From Paracoccaceae bacterium (lineage in GTDB: Bacteria; Pseudomonadota; Alphaproteobacteria; Rhodobacterales; Rhodobacteraceae), in contig JAFIEF010000032.1 in assembly GCA_020832655.1 (NCBI GenBank), forward strand, positions 1 to 35,707: DNA of 35,707 nucleotides. The letters are read 5' to 3'. Shown here piece by piece: positions 25,146-35,656 of this stretch. Under the pieces are notes generated by a model that made no database searches, was not told where the DNA came from, and worked only from the letters and a program-made list of their open reading frames with translations. Each line of letters starts with the position of its first letter. Position 1 is the stretch's first letter. Made by a program: the position numbers and the translations under genes.

Positions 25146-27557
25146 ATGAGTGAGACCACCCGTTTCCCTGTGCTGCCGCTGCGCGACATGGTCGTGTTTC
25201 CACATATGATCGTGCCGCTTTTCGTCGGGCGCGAGAAATCGGTGCGGGCGCTGGAAGCGGTGATGGCCGATGACAAGCAGATCCTGCTGGTCAGCCAGAA
25301 GGATCACGCCCAGGAAGATCCCGGCGTGACCGACATCTACCGCGTGGGCGTGTTGTCGAATGTGCTGCAATTGCTGAAACTGCCCGACGGCACGGTCAAG
25401 GTGCTGGTGGAAGGGCGCAGCCGGGTCCAGATCACGGAATTCACCGACACCGACGCCTATTTCGAGGCGATGACCACCCCCGCCCCAGATCAGACCGGCG
25501 ATGCGGCCACAATCCGCGCGCTGACGCGCTCTATCCAGGACGAGTTCGAACGCTACAGCGCCATTCGCAAGAACATCCCCGAAGAAGCCCAACGCGCCAT
25601 CGCCGATGCCGATGACCCGGCGATGCTGGCCGATCTGGCCGCAGGCATGCTGGGCGCCAGCGTCGAGCAAAAGCAGAAATTGCTGGAAACCCGCGACATC
25701 GCCACGCGGCTGGAAGAAGTCTATGCCCTGATGCAGGGCGAATTGTCGGTGCTGAAGGTAGAGCGCAAGATCAAGACCCGCGTGAAATCGCAGATGGAAC
25801 GCACGCAGCGCGAATACTACCTGAATGAGCAGATGAAGGCCATTCAGAAGGAGTTGGGCAGCGGCGAGGATGGCCAGAACGAAGTCGCGGAACTGGAAGC
25901 CCGGATTGCACAGACCAAACTGTCGAAGGAAGCCCGCGACAAGGCCGAGGCAGAGCTGAAGAAGCTCAAATCAATGGCCCCGATGTCGGCCGAAGCCACC
26001 GTGGTGCGCAACTATCTGGACTGGATGCTCGGCCTGCCCTGGGGCAAGAAAAGCCGCGTCAAGAAAGACCTTGGCCGCGCGCAGGAAGTTCTGGACGCTG
26101 ATCATTACAGCCTCGACAAGGTCAAGGAACGCATTGTCGAATATCTGGCCGTGCAGGCGCGCAGCGCCAAGCTGAAAGGCCCGATCATGTGCCTTGTCGG
26201 CCCGCCGGGTGTGGGCAAGACCAGCCTTGGCCGGTCTGTCGCCAAGGCCACCGGGCGCGAGTTTATCCGCATCAGCCTTGGCGGGGTGCGCGATGAAAGC
26301 GAAATACGCGGCCACCGGCGCACCTATATCGGCTCGATGCCCGGCAAGATCATTCAGGCGCTGAAAAAGGCCAAGACCACCAACCCGCTGATCCTGCTGG
26401 ATGAGATCGACAAGATGGGCCATGATTTCCGCGGCGACCCGGCCTCGGCCATGCTCGAAGTGCTGGACCCCGAACAGAACTCGACCTTCGTCGATCACTA
26501 TCTGGAAGTGGAATATGACCTGTCGAATGTCATGTTCCTGACCACAGCCAACAGCTACAACATGCCCGGCCCCCTGCTGGACCGGATGGAGATCATTCCG
26601 CTGTCGGGTTATACCGAGGATGAGAAGCTGGAAATCGCGCGCCGCCACCTGATGCCCAAGACGATCACAAATCACGGGCTGCGCAAGGGCGAGCTGACGA
26701 TTGCGGATGAAGCCATCACCGAAATCATCCGCCGCTACACCCGCGAAGCCGGCGTGCGCAATCTGGAACGCGAACTGAACAAGATCGCGCGCAAGGCGGT
26801 GACGAAGATCGTCAAGAAGGAAACCGCGAAAGTGACCGTCGCGCGCGACAATCTGACGGATTTCCTGGGCGTGCCGCGCCACAAATTCGGGCTGGCCGAA
26901 AAGGAAGACCAGATCGGCGTTGTCACCGGGCTGGCCTGGACGCAGGTGGGCGGCGATCTGTTGCAGATCGAAGCGGTGCGCCTGCCGGGCAAGGGCCGGA
27001 TGAAGACAACCGGCAAGCTTGGCGATGTGATGAAGGAATCGATTGATGCGGCGAATTCCTTCGTGCGTTCCATTGCGCCGGAAATCGGCGTGAAGCCGCC
27101 GCGCTTTGACGCGCTCGATATCCATGTCCATGTGCCTGAAGGCGCCACGCCCAAGGACGGGCCAAGCGCGGGTGTGGCGATGGTAACATCGATCGTGTCG
27201 GTGCTGACGCAAATCCCCGTGCGCAAGGATGTCGCCATGACCGGCGAGGTCACGCTGCGCGGCCATGTGCTGGCCATTGGCGGGCTGAAGGAAAAGCTGC
27301 TGGCCGCGCTGCGGGGTGGCATCACCAAGGTTCTGATCCCACAGGAAAACGCCAAGGATCTGCCCGAGATCCCCGATAATGTGAAGGAAGGGCTGACCAT
27401 TATCCCGGTCGAGCATGTGCGCGATGTTCTGGACCAGGCGCTGGTACGCAAGCCCAGCCCGATCGAATGGGATGAAGAGGCCGACGAAGCCGCGCGTCTG
27501 GCCCGGCTGTCCACGACCGAGGGCACGCAACCCGGCCCGCCGCGCGCCGCGCATTAA
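25146..27557 (+). CDS. lon: ATP-dependent protease Lon
   Basis: Soluble AAA+ protease that degrades misfolded and regulatory proteins. The 803-residue protein has the substrate-binding LON domain ([23 protein letters not shown] at the start, about 7-200), a coiled-coil linker, Walker [11 protein letters not shown] (352-361), Walker [10 protein letters not shown], the arginine-finger region, and the protease domain. Its Ser-Lys dyad is visible as PKDGPSAG (Ser674) and [10 protein letters not shown] (Lys717), 43 residues apart as in E. coli Lon. The ATG at 25146 is preceded by AAAGGA. Length is typical, and a terminator-like hairpin follows the stop. Confidence 0.97.
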   Translation: MSETTRFPVLPLRDMVVFPHMIVPLFVGREKSVRALEAVMADDKQILLVSQKDHAQEDPGVTDIYRVGVLSNVLQLLKLPDGTVKVLVEGRSRVQITEFTDTDAYFEAMTTPAPDQTGDAATIRALTRSIQDEFERYSAIRKNIPEEAQRAIADADDPAMLADLAAGMLGASVEQKQKLLETRDIATRLEEVYALMQGELSVLKVERKIKTRVKSQMERTQREYYLNEQMKAIQKELGSGEDGQNEVAELEARIAQTKLSKEARDKAEAELKKLKSMAPMSAEATVVRNYLDWMLGLPWGKKSRVKKDLGRAQEVLDADHYSLDKVKERIVEYLAVQARSAKLKGPIMCLVGPPGVGKTSLGRSVAKATGREFIRISLGGVRDESEIRGHRRTYIGSMPGKIIQALKKAKTTNPLILLDEIDKMGHDFRGDPASAMLEVLDPEQNSTFVDHYLEVEYDLSNVMFLTTANSYNMPGPLLDRMEIIPLSGYTEDEKLEIARRHLMPKTITNHGLRKGELTIADEAITEIIRRYTREAGVRNLERELNKIARKAVTKIVKKETAKVTVARDNLTDFLGVPRHKFGLAEKEDQIGVVTGLAWTQVGGDLLQIEAVRLPGKGRMKTTGKLGDVMKESIDAANSFVRSIAPEIGVKPPRFDALDIHVHVPEGATPKDGPSAGVAMVTSIVSVLTQIPVRKDVAMTGEVTLRGHVLAIGGLKEKLLAALRGGITKVLIPQENAKDLPEIPDNVKEGLTIIPVEHVRDVLDQALVRKPSPIEWDEEADEAARLARLSTTEGTQPGPPRAAH

Positions 27558-27579
27558 GCGGGGGCACGGGACCGGCATT

Positions 27580-27612
27580 GCACAAGGCACCCCGCAACCG
27601 GGTGCCTTGTTG
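27580..27612 (+). terminator. Terminator-like hairpin after lon
   Basis: ACAAGGCACCC (27582-27592) pairs perfectly with GGGTGCCTTGT (27600-27610) around a seven-base loop, 25 bases after the lon stop. The 11-pair stem is strong but followed only by a short T-containing stretch, so termination may be partial or Rho-assisted. Confidence 0.65.
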
Positions 27613-27616
27613 CATC

Positions 27617-27668
27617 AGAGCATGTTGCGCAAAACTGGTCACCGGTTTTGCGCGTCAAAACATGCGAC
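27617..27668. repeat. Alphaproteobacterial-style palindromic intergenic element
   Basis: A nested palindrome: outer GCATGTT (27620-27626) with AACATGC (27659-27665), and inner GCGCAAAAC (27627-27635) with GTTTTGCGC (27645-27653), around ACTGGTCACCGGT. The form resembles the dispersed REP-like palindromes known from many Alphaproteobacteria (AGAGCATG...ACCGGTTTT...CATGC). Only one copy is in the window. Confidence 0.65.
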
Positions 27669-27734
27669 CACATAAAGTGTGGCGCGCGTTTGCCTCTTGC
27701 AGGGCGCGGGTCAAGCGGTTAGATAGCGCCGCAG

Positions 27735-27809
27735 GGGCGATTAGCTCAGTGGTAGAGCGCTTCGTTCACATCGAAGATGTCGGCAGTTCGAATCTGTCAT
27801 CGCCCACCA
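27735..27809 (+). tRNA. tRNA-Val (anticodon CAC)
   Basis: A complete cloverleaf can be drawn: acceptor GGGCGAT (27735-27741) with ATCGCCC (27799-27805), discriminator A and encoded CCA. The D-arm is GCTC...GAGC, the anticodon stem CTTCG...CGAAG with loop TTCACAT giving anticodon CAC, and the T-arm GGCAG-TTCGAAT-CTGTC. It reads GTG valine codons. Length with CCA is 75 nt. Confidence 0.95.
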
Positions 27810-27891
27810 TCCTTCCCTCGAAATCACTATAGCGGCATTGCGCGATCAGGCCCATACTGACAGCCTGGAATTGACCTGCTATGCTTCCGGC

Positions 27892-28134
27892 ATGCCGACG
27901 ATTTTTCTTGCCGACGGGTTCCGGTTCTTTTTCTATTCGAATGAAGGGGATCCCCGCGAGCCGGTCCATGTGCATGCAATGGGAAACGGGGGCGAAGCGA
28001 AATTCTGGCTGCGGCCAGAGGTAACCGTCGCGCGCAGTGCGCGGCTGGACGCGCGAAGACTGCGGCGGCTGACGCGAATTGTCGAGGCGCGGCGGGAACA
28101 GATTGAAAGGGCGTGGCATGATTATTTCGGCTGA
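27892..28134 (+). CDS. DUF4160 family protein (possible toxin-antitoxin partner)
   Basis: Small basic protein of 80 residues starting PTIFLADGFRFFFYSNEG, with the EPVHVHAM segment and a long helical end RRLRRLTRIVEARREQIERAW, the DUF4160 pattern. Its histidine-rich strand resembles small RNase-like or nucleic-acid-binding toxins, but no activity is shown by sequence. It overlaps the following DUF2442 gene by 17 bases. DUF4160-DUF2442 pairs recur in bacteria and are often listed as putative type II toxin-antitoxin modules. The position just after a tRNA gene fits an accessory gene. The ATG at 27892 gives the family start; the frame extends upstream without family sequence. Confidence 0.8.
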   Translation: MPTIFLADGFRFFFYSNEGDPREPVHVHAMGNGGEAKFWLRPEVTVARSARLDARRLRRLTRIVEARREQIERAWHDYFG

Positions 28135-28363
28135 GGGCGTGCGCTTCGACGAGGATGCGATGTGGGTGACCCTGTCTGACGGGCGGGTTCTGGGGGTGCC
28201 CCTGGCATGGTTTCCCCGCCTGCTGCATGCCTCCCCCGAGGCGCGGGCGGGCTGGACGCTCTCGCCCTTCGGCATCCACTGGGAAGCGCTGGACGAGGAT
28301 ATCTCGGTCGCCGGACTGCTGGCCGGACGCGGGGATGGGGCGCAGGTGGGGAAGGTGGCGTAG
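28118..28363 (+). CDS. DUF2442 family protein (putative antitoxin-like partner)
   Basis: Acidic protein of 81 residues of the DUF2442 type. It has an N-terminal strand IISAEGVRFDEDAMWVTLSDGR, the motif VLGVPLAWFPRLLHASPEAR, and the end GIHWEALDEDISVAGLLAG. AAAGGG lies about seven bases before the ATG, inside the DUF4160 gene, so the two are co-translated. In comparable pairs the DUF2442 member, which resembles small DNA-binding or toxin-neutralising proteins, is taken as the antitoxin. That is inference from pairing, and which member is toxic is not known. Confidence 0.8.
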   Translation: MIISAEGVRFDEDAMWVTLSDGRVLGVPLAWFPRLLHASPEARAGWTLSPFGIHWEALDEDISVAGLLAGRGDGAQVGKVA

Positions 28364-28386
28364 GTAGTGCGCGCGAGTACGCACCT
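28363..28386. terminator. Small hairpin between convergent genes
   Basis: GTGCG (28367-28371) pairs with CGCAC (28379-28383), extended by AGG/CCT with a bulge, in the 25-base gap between DUF2442 (plus) and the AT-rich ORF (minus). It could serve as a shared weak terminator. Confidence 0.35.
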
Positions 28387-28388
28387 TA

Positions 28389-29144
28389 TCACAGGTCATT
28401 GCGCCATGTCAGAGTAAGCTCAGGATACTCTACTTTGTTCAATGGCCCTCTATCGTTATTGACGTATTTTACGAATCTGTGAAGCGTTTCCCATGCGATC
28501 TGCATACATATTTGACGTTGCGCCCACGATTGTTGTTGATTTCTTCCATGTCTCTGGTTGGTCGATATTTCACGAAATGACTTCAAACAGTCTTCACTGA
28601 TGTTCAAATTGGTTCGCATGGAAACCCAAGCTTCCTTGTCCCAGCCCTGCTTCGCGAAATCACTGCAAAATGCATTGCGGATAGACTCGAGAGCAAGCTG
28701 GCAGTGCATTGCGGTGAAATCAGGATATCGAATTGCGGCACGTAGTTCAAAAGTTGATCGAGAGACGGCTAGATCCATCACTACGCTTGGGCTGATTTCT
28801 ATAGGTTCTCCTTCGACTTGCTTCGAAAACTTGCATTGCGCTCTTACAGTGTCTGTCGGCCTGTCGAATACGTATCCATCGGCACCAAAAACAGTAACTT
28901 CCCCTGTGTTAATCTTGACCATTGAATCAAGCTCGTAAGACAACGCTATCGCCTGTCTAAACCCAACATAGTTAACTACATTGCCAATCACTGTAAGCAA
29001 TAAATTTCTAAAGGAGGCAATATCTTCACTCTCTATTTCTGCTATTATAAAGATCTTTGACTTTATAATCTGAAGAGTGAAGCATTTCAAATGCAATCTT
29101 GGGAAAGTTGGCGTCAACCCTCTCAGGAATAATGCGGCCTTCAA
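28389..29144 (-). CDS. AT-rich ORF of unknown function, probably 5'-truncated
   Basis: An open frame of up to 251 codons that I do not recognise. It has no transmembrane segment and ends with a polar, tryptophan-rich region (WAQRQICMQIAWETLHRF). Composition is foreign: bases 28921-28980 are 24/60 G+C, against 44/60 in the uvrB stretch 29221-29280. The frame opens only six codons after an in-frame TGA that lies immediately beyond the uvrB stop. The first possible start is a TTG at 29144, there is no ATG before codon ~74, and no ribosome site is visible. It is either translated from TTG by coupling to uvrB, or is the 3' part of an acquired gene cut at the uvrB boundary. I favour the second. Confidence 0.55.
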   Translation of the reverse strand: MKAALFLRGLTPTFPRLHLKCFTLQIIKSKIFIIAEIESEDIASFRNLLLTVIGNVVNYVGFRQAIALSYELDSMVKINTGEVTVFGADGYVFDRPTDTVRAQCKFSKQVEGEPIEISPSVVMDLAVSRSTFELRAAIRYPDFTAMHCQLALESIRNAFCSDFAKQGWDKEAWVSMRTNLNISEDCLKSFREISTNQRHGRNQQQSWAQRQICMQIAWETLHRFVKYVNNDRGPLNKVEYPELTLTWRNDL

Positions 29145-29162
29145 AAATATAACGATTATTCA

Positions 29163-31340
<2,178 letters not shown>

Positions 31341-31447
31341 GTCCGTCCGATCTGAAAAGGCTGGTCCATAGTTGTGCCTTTGCCGCGCAGGTTCAACCCG
31401 CATCGCGGCGAATGGACGCGATCACGCCATTGGGCTAAGCAGAACGC

Positions 31448-33271
31448 ATGATAACCGCCCTCAAGACCCACAGCACAAATCTACGCCTTGGCCTGATTCT
31501 GGGGCTGCTGCTGGCCGCCTTCTGGGCCAGTGCCGATTTCCAGCGAATCGCTGCCGGGGTGGCCTTGTTCCTGTTGGGCATGCTGATGCTGGAAGACGGG
31601 TTCAAGGCGCTGGGCGGGTCGGTGCTGGAACGGCTGCTGAAACGCGCCACCGGCACGCTGCCGCGCGCATTGACCTTCGGCGCAGTGGCGACCACGATCA
31701 CGCAGTCAAGCTCGCTGGTGTCGGTGATCTCGATCTCGTTTCTCAGCGCCGGGCTGATTTCGCTGGCAGCCGGGATCGGCATCATCTTCGGGGCCAATCT
31801 GGGCACCACCACCGGGGCATGGCTGATTGCCGGGGTCGGGCTGCGCGTCGATATCGCGGCCTATGCGGCGCCGATGCTGGCGTTGGGGGTGGTGCTGATG
31901 TTCCAGAACCGCAAGGGCTTGCGCGGCGCGGGGCAGGTTCTGACCGGGATCGGGCTGATCTTTCTGGGCATTGCCTTCATCAAGGACGGGTTCGACGCTT
32001 TCAGCGCCCGGTTTGATCTGACAAGGCTGGCACTGGCCGGGCTGCTAGGGCTGGTGGTCTATACGCTGATCGGGGCCGCGGCGACAGTGGTGATGCAATC
32101 AAGCCATGCCACAATGCTGCTGGTGATCACCGCGCTGGCCACCGGCCAGATCGGCTATGACAACGCGCTGGCCGTGGCCATCGGTGCCAATATCGGCACC
32201 ACGGTCACGGCGATGATCGGCGCGGCCTCGGCCAATTATCAGGGCAAGCGGCTGGCGCTGGCGCATCTGGTGTTCAACCTGACCACAGCCGGGGTGGCGC
32301 TGGCGCTGATCGTGCCCTTGCGGATGCTGGTCGAGGTCACAAGCGACGGCCTGGGCATCGCCCCGGATGATTTCGCGCTGCGGCTGGCAGTGTTTCACAC
32401 GCTCTTTAACGCGCTGGGCATCGGGTTGATGGTGCCGCTGATCCCGCGGCTGATCAAGGCGCTGGAACGGCGCATCGCCACGCCCTCGCCCAGTGTCAGC
32501 CGCCCCTATTTCATCACCGCCGATCTGGGCGATTTCCCCGCCCCCATTGTCACGGCGCTGCGCAACGAGGTCTGGCACCTGTATCAGAATGCCGCCGCGC
32601 TGATCGTCGAAGGGCTGAATATGCGGCTTGATGATATCCTGCTGTCAAAGGACATTCCCACCACGGTTCAGCGCAGCCGCGACCCCATCGGGATGGAGTT
32701 TGACGCCCGCTACCGCGACAAGGTCAAGGCGCTGCATGCCGCGATTGTGGATTTTTCCGCGCGCAAAAGTGCGCTGCCGCTGCCCGCCCCGGCCCTGACA
32801 CGGGTGCAGGAATTGCGCGACGGGGCGCATGCGCTGGTGCGCGCGGTGAAGGCGGCCAAGCATATGCGGCCCAATATACAGCGCTTCTGCCAGGGCGATC
32901 AGGGCGCGGTGACAGTGCTGTATGATCGGCTGCGCGAAACCATTGCGGAACTTCTGAACGAGATCTGGCACATCGAGGCCACCGCCCCCGAAAGCCGCAG
33001 CGTGCTAAGCCTGATCGAGGAACAGCAGGTCATCCACACCATGCATGATGATGCGCTGCGCCGGGCCGAAAGGCTGTTGCGGGCGCGCCAGATCAGCGCA
33101 GCGGATGCGACATCCTTCGTCAATGATTCGCGCTATGCGCTGGAATTGCTGCTGGCACTGATCGAGGCAGCGCAAGCCTGCCTGCGCGAAGAAGACAGCG
33201 CATTGGCAGAGATTGAGCGGGTGCTGGAACAGCCGGAAGAAGATGAAATGCACAAGGCCACGACATCATGA
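31448..33271 (+). CDS. Na/Pi-cotransporter family protein with PhoU-like domain
   Basis: Membrane protein of 607 residues. The N-terminal half (about 10-340) has two inverted repeats of the Na/Pi cotransporter II domain, each with a QSS signature (TQSSSLVS near residue 86 and MQSSHATM near 217) and each followed by a GAN(L/I)GTT motif. The C-terminal part (about 360-595) is soluble, helical and PhoU-like. Such NptA/YjbB-like proteins move phosphate with sodium, in E. coli mainly outward; direction and ion here are inferred. It is divergent from uvrB. No phosphate-regulon box was recognised upstream. Confidence 0.9.
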   Translation: MITALKTHSTNLRLGLILGLLLAAFWASADFQRIAAGVALFLLGMLMLEDGFKALGGSVLERLLKRATGTLPRALTFGAVATTITQSSSLVSVISISFLSAGLISLAAGIGIIFGANLGTTTGAWLIAGVGLRVDIAAYAAPMLALGVVLMFQNRKGLRGAGQVLTGIGLIFLGIAFIKDGFDAFSARFDLTRLALAGLLGLVVYTLIGAAATVVMQSSHATMLLVITALATGQIGYDNALAVAIGANIGTTVTAMIGAASANYQGKRLALAHLVFNLTTAGVALALIVPLRMLVEVTSDGLGIAPDDFALRLAVFHTLFNALGIGLMVPLIPRLIKALERRIATPSPSVSRPYFITADLGDFPAPIVTALRNEVWHLYQNAAALIVEGLNMRLDDILLSKDIPTTVQRSRDPIGMEFDARYRDKVKALHAAIVDFSARKSALPLPAPALTRVQELRDGAHALVRAVKAAKHMRPNIQRFCQGDQGAVTVLYDRLRETIAELLNEIWHIEATAPESRSVLSLIEEQQVIHTMHDDALRRAERLLRARQISAADATSFVNDSRYALELLLALIEAAQACLREEDSALAEIERVLEQPEEDEMHKATTS

Positions 33272-33328
33272 AATCGTCATATGGCTGTGCTAACGTCCAC
33301 AGGATTGGGCAATCGCGGAGGCAGCGTC

Positions 33329-33619
33329 ATGGCGGGCGATGATCTGGCCGACAAGCTGGGCAAGTATTTCGCGCGCTTTGGCAAGGCACGCGATGCCAGG
33401 ATCATGCCCGACGATGTGGCCCGCATCATCGTCAAGCTGGAAGCGCGCTGCGACGAGTTGCACGCAGAGCTTGCCAGCGCCACCGGCAAGAAACATGCGC
33501 GCCTGACCCAGAAACATGACGCCGCCCGCCGGATGCTGGAACGCGCGCGCTGGCTGCTGGCAGAGGTTCAGCCACAACATGATGACACCGCACCTGAAGA
33601 CGGGACCGATCCGGGCTGA
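33329..33619 (+). CDS. Small hypothetical protein
   Basis: A 96-residue charged protein I cannot assign. It begins AGDDLADKLGKYFARFGKARD and is mostly helical, with a heptad-like stretch IVKLEARCDELHAELASATG (about 35-54) that could form a coiled coil, then a basic helix (KHARLTQKHDAARRMLERARW) and an acidic tail. No signal peptide or membrane segment. The start is the ATG at 33329 because GGAGG lies seven bases upstream; the earlier in-frame ATG at 33281 has none. It sits between the phosphate transporter and argE on the same strand, with 57 and 48 base gaps, so co-transcription is likely. Confidence 0.75.
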   Translation: MAGDDLADKLGKYFARFGKARDARIMPDDVARIIVKLEARCDELHAELASATGKKHARLTQKHDAARRMLERARWLLAEVQPQHDDTAPEDGTDPG

Positions 33620-33667
33620 CGCGGCTTTCGCTTGATCCTGCGCGCAAGCGCGGGCAAGTTGCGGGGC

Positions 33668-34858
33668 ATGACACTTGCCCCGGATGACCCCCAGAACCCG
33701 CTTGAACGCTGCAAGGCCATTCTGGCCGATCTTGTGGCCTTTCCATCGGTGTCAAGCGATGGCAATCGCGACATCACCGATTATCTGGCGCGCAAGCTGG
33801 AAGGCTATGGCGCGCGGGTGACGGTCATGCCCGATGAAACCGGGCGTCAGGCCAATCTGTTGGCCACGCTCGGCCCCGAAGGGCGCGATGACGGCGTGAT
33901 CCTGTCAGGCCATACCGATGTCGTGCCGGTGGCCGATCAAAGCTGGACCCATGACCCCTTTACCCTGACCGAACAGGACGGGCGGCTTTACGGGCGCGGC
34001 AGTTGCGACATGAAGGGCTTTGTCGCCGCTTGCGTGGCAATGGCCCCGGTCCTTGGCGCGCGCAATCTGGCGCGGCCGGTGCATTTCGCCTTCACCCATG
34101 ATGAAGAGGTGGGCTGTTTTGGTGCTCAGCGCCTGACTGAATGGATGAAGCGTCAGGGCATAAGCGCGCGCGCCGCGATCATAGGCGAGCCATCGCTGAT
34201 GCAGGTGATCGAGGGTCATAAGGGCTGTTATGAATATTCAACCCATGTCACCGGTCTGGAAGGGCATGGCTCCAGCCCCGAACTGGGGGTGAATGCGGTT
34301 GAATATGCCGCCCGCATCGCCGTGAAGCTGGCCGAACTGCGCGAGGCGCTGAAAACCCGCGCGCCGGCGGGCTGCCCGTTCGACCCGCCCCACAGCACGA
34401 TCAATATCGGCGGCCTGCAGGGCGGGCAGGCGCATAACATCATCCCCGGCACTGCGCGGCTGGACTGGGAAATGCGCCCGGTGCAGGACAGCGACGCCGG
34501 TTTCGTCAAGGCCGAACTGGCCGCGCTGTGCACACATCTGCAAGACCAGATGCGCACCCGCCACCCGCAGGCCGAGATCCGCACCCGGACCATTGCCGAG
34601 GTGGTCGGGCTGATCCCCGAAACCGACAACCCTGCCCGCGCGCTGATGATGGCGCTGACCGGGGCCAATGGTGCCGGGCTGGTGCCCTTTGGCACCGAGG
34701 CCGGGCTGTTTCAGGGCATCGGCATTGCATCGGTGATCTGCGGTCCCGGCTCCATCGCGCAGGCGCACAAACCCGATGAATATATAGAGATCAGCCAGCT
34801 TGCGCGCTGCCTTGATGTGCTTGACGGGCTGGCCGATGCGCTGTGCCACCCGGCCTGA
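33668..34858 (+). CDS. argE: M20 amidohydrolase, acetylornithine deacetylase-like (ArgE)
   Basis: Dinuclear-zinc peptidase-family M20 enzyme of 396 residues that removes the acetyl group from N-acetylornithine or a related N-acyl amino acid. Metal ligands and catalytic residues are visible: SGHTDVVPV (His), RGSCDMKG (bridging Asp), THDEEVG (catalytic Glu and ligand Glu), IIGEPS (ligand) and AQAHKPDEY (final His). The lid domain includes LEGHGSSPELGVNA and INIGGLQGGQAHNIIPG. The ATG at 33668 gives the usual start; an upstream extension overlaps the gap. Rhodobacterales often make arginine through ArgJ, so this could instead serve N-acyl amino acid breakdown, for instance N-acetyl-L-glutamate from the DgcN/DgcA route. 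Substrate not settled. Confidence 0.8.
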   Translation: MTLAPDDPQNPLERCKAILADLVAFPSVSSDGNRDITDYLARKLEGYGARVTVMPDETGRQANLLATLGPEGRDDGVILSGHTDVVPVADQSWTHDPFTLTEQDGRLYGRGSCDMKGFVAACVAMAPVLGARNLARPVHFAFTHDEEVGCFGAQRLTEWMKRQGISARAAIIGEPSLMQVIEGHKGCYEYSTHVTGLEGHGSSPELGVNAVEYAARIAVKLAELREALKTRAPAGCPFDPPHSTINIGGLQGGQAHNIIPGTARLDWEMRPVQDSDAGFVKAELAALCTHLQDQMRTRHPQAEIRTRTIAEVVGLIPETDNPARALMMALTGANGAGLVPFGTEAGLFQGIGIASVICGPGSIAQAHKPDEYIEISQLARCLDVLDGLADALCHPA

Positions 34859-34882
34859 CATGCGCGCAATGACCCGCCCCTG

Positions 34883-35656
34883 ATGCTGCCCTTCGCCACG
34901 CTTTATGATGACCCGCTGACCCTGCTTGCCGCGCTGATCGCGGTGTTTCTGGTCGGGCTGTCCAAGGGCGGTCTGGGCGGGGCATTTGCGCTGATGGGGG
35001 TGCCGATTCTGGCGCTGGTAATGCCGCCGGTGCAGGCCGCGGCTTTGCTGCTGCCGGTTTTGCTGATGATGGATGCGGTCAGCCTGTGGACATGGCGCGG
35101 CTGGTTCGACCGCGCGACGCTGTGGCATATCCTGCCCGGCGCGATGCTGGGCATCGCCATTGGCGGGCTGACCGCGGCCTTCACATCCGAAGCCGTGGTG
35201 CGGCTGCTGGTGGGGCTGGTGGCGCTGGGCTTCGTGGCGCGCATGGCGCTGGCGCGATCCGGCGGGCGGGCGCGCGGACAAGGCCGTCTGCGGGGCAGTT
35301 TCTGGGGCACGGTGGCGGGCTTCACCAGCTTTGTGGCCCATGCAGGCGGGCCGCCCTTTCAGGTCTATGTTCTGCCGCTACGCTTTGACCCGCGCATCTT
35401 TACCGGCACCAGCGTGATCTTCTTTGCCGCGGTCAATCTGGTCAAGGTGCTGCCCTATGGGCTGCTGGGGCAGTTTGACCCCATGACGCTGACCTCGGCC
35501 TTTGTGATGCTGCCGCTGGCGGTGGTCTCGACCCTGCTTGGCGCAATGCTGGTCAAGCGCATGCGCGCGGAAATCTTCTATCCCTTCATGTATGCAATGA
35601 TCACGCTGGTCGGGCTGAAGCTGGTCTGGGATGGTGTGACAGCGCTGCTGGCCTAG
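34883..35656 (+). CDS. TauE/SafE-family membrane transporter
   Basis: Inner-membrane protein of 257 residues with about eight hydrophobic segments of the TSUP (TauE/SafE/YfcA) family, which exports or imports sulfur-containing or organic anions. Typical features are the N-terminal half motif FLVGLSKGGLGGAFALMGVPIL (split: LSKGGLGG near residue 27) and the second-half GFTSFVAHAGGPPFQVYVLP. It starts 24 bases after argE. The TAG stop is the first codon of the right terminal repeat. Since family members end near this point, little or nothing seems lost, but a few native C-terminal residues could be missing. Substrate unknown. Confidence 0.88.
   Translation: MLPFATLYDDPLTLLAALIAVFLVGLSKGGLGGAFALMGVPILALVMPPVQAAALLLPVLLMMDAVSLWTWRGWFDRATLWHILPGAMLGIAIGGLTAAFTSEAVVRLLVGLVALGFVARMALARSGGRARGQGRLRGSFWGTVAGFTSFVAHAGGPPFQVYVLPLRFDPRIFTGTSVIFFAAVNLVKVLPYGLLGQFDPMTLTSAFVMLPLAVVSTLLGAMLVKRMRAEIFYPFMYAMITLVGLKLVWDGVTALLA

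Noticed and set aside
25971-27590. A 539-codon minus-strand frame opposite lon
   Set aside because: Shadow of lon: low-complexity His/Arg/Gln composition, no ribosome site, no recognisable motif.
27735-27809. tRNA-Val as an integration site with a duplicated att
   Set aside because: I looked for a second copy of the tRNA 3' end downstream to uvrB and found none, and no integrase is present. XerC here is a housekeeping recombinase.
31341-31447. LexA box upstream of uvrB
   Set aside because: The alphaproteobacterial pattern GTTC-N7-GTTC is not present; only a single GTTC occurs.
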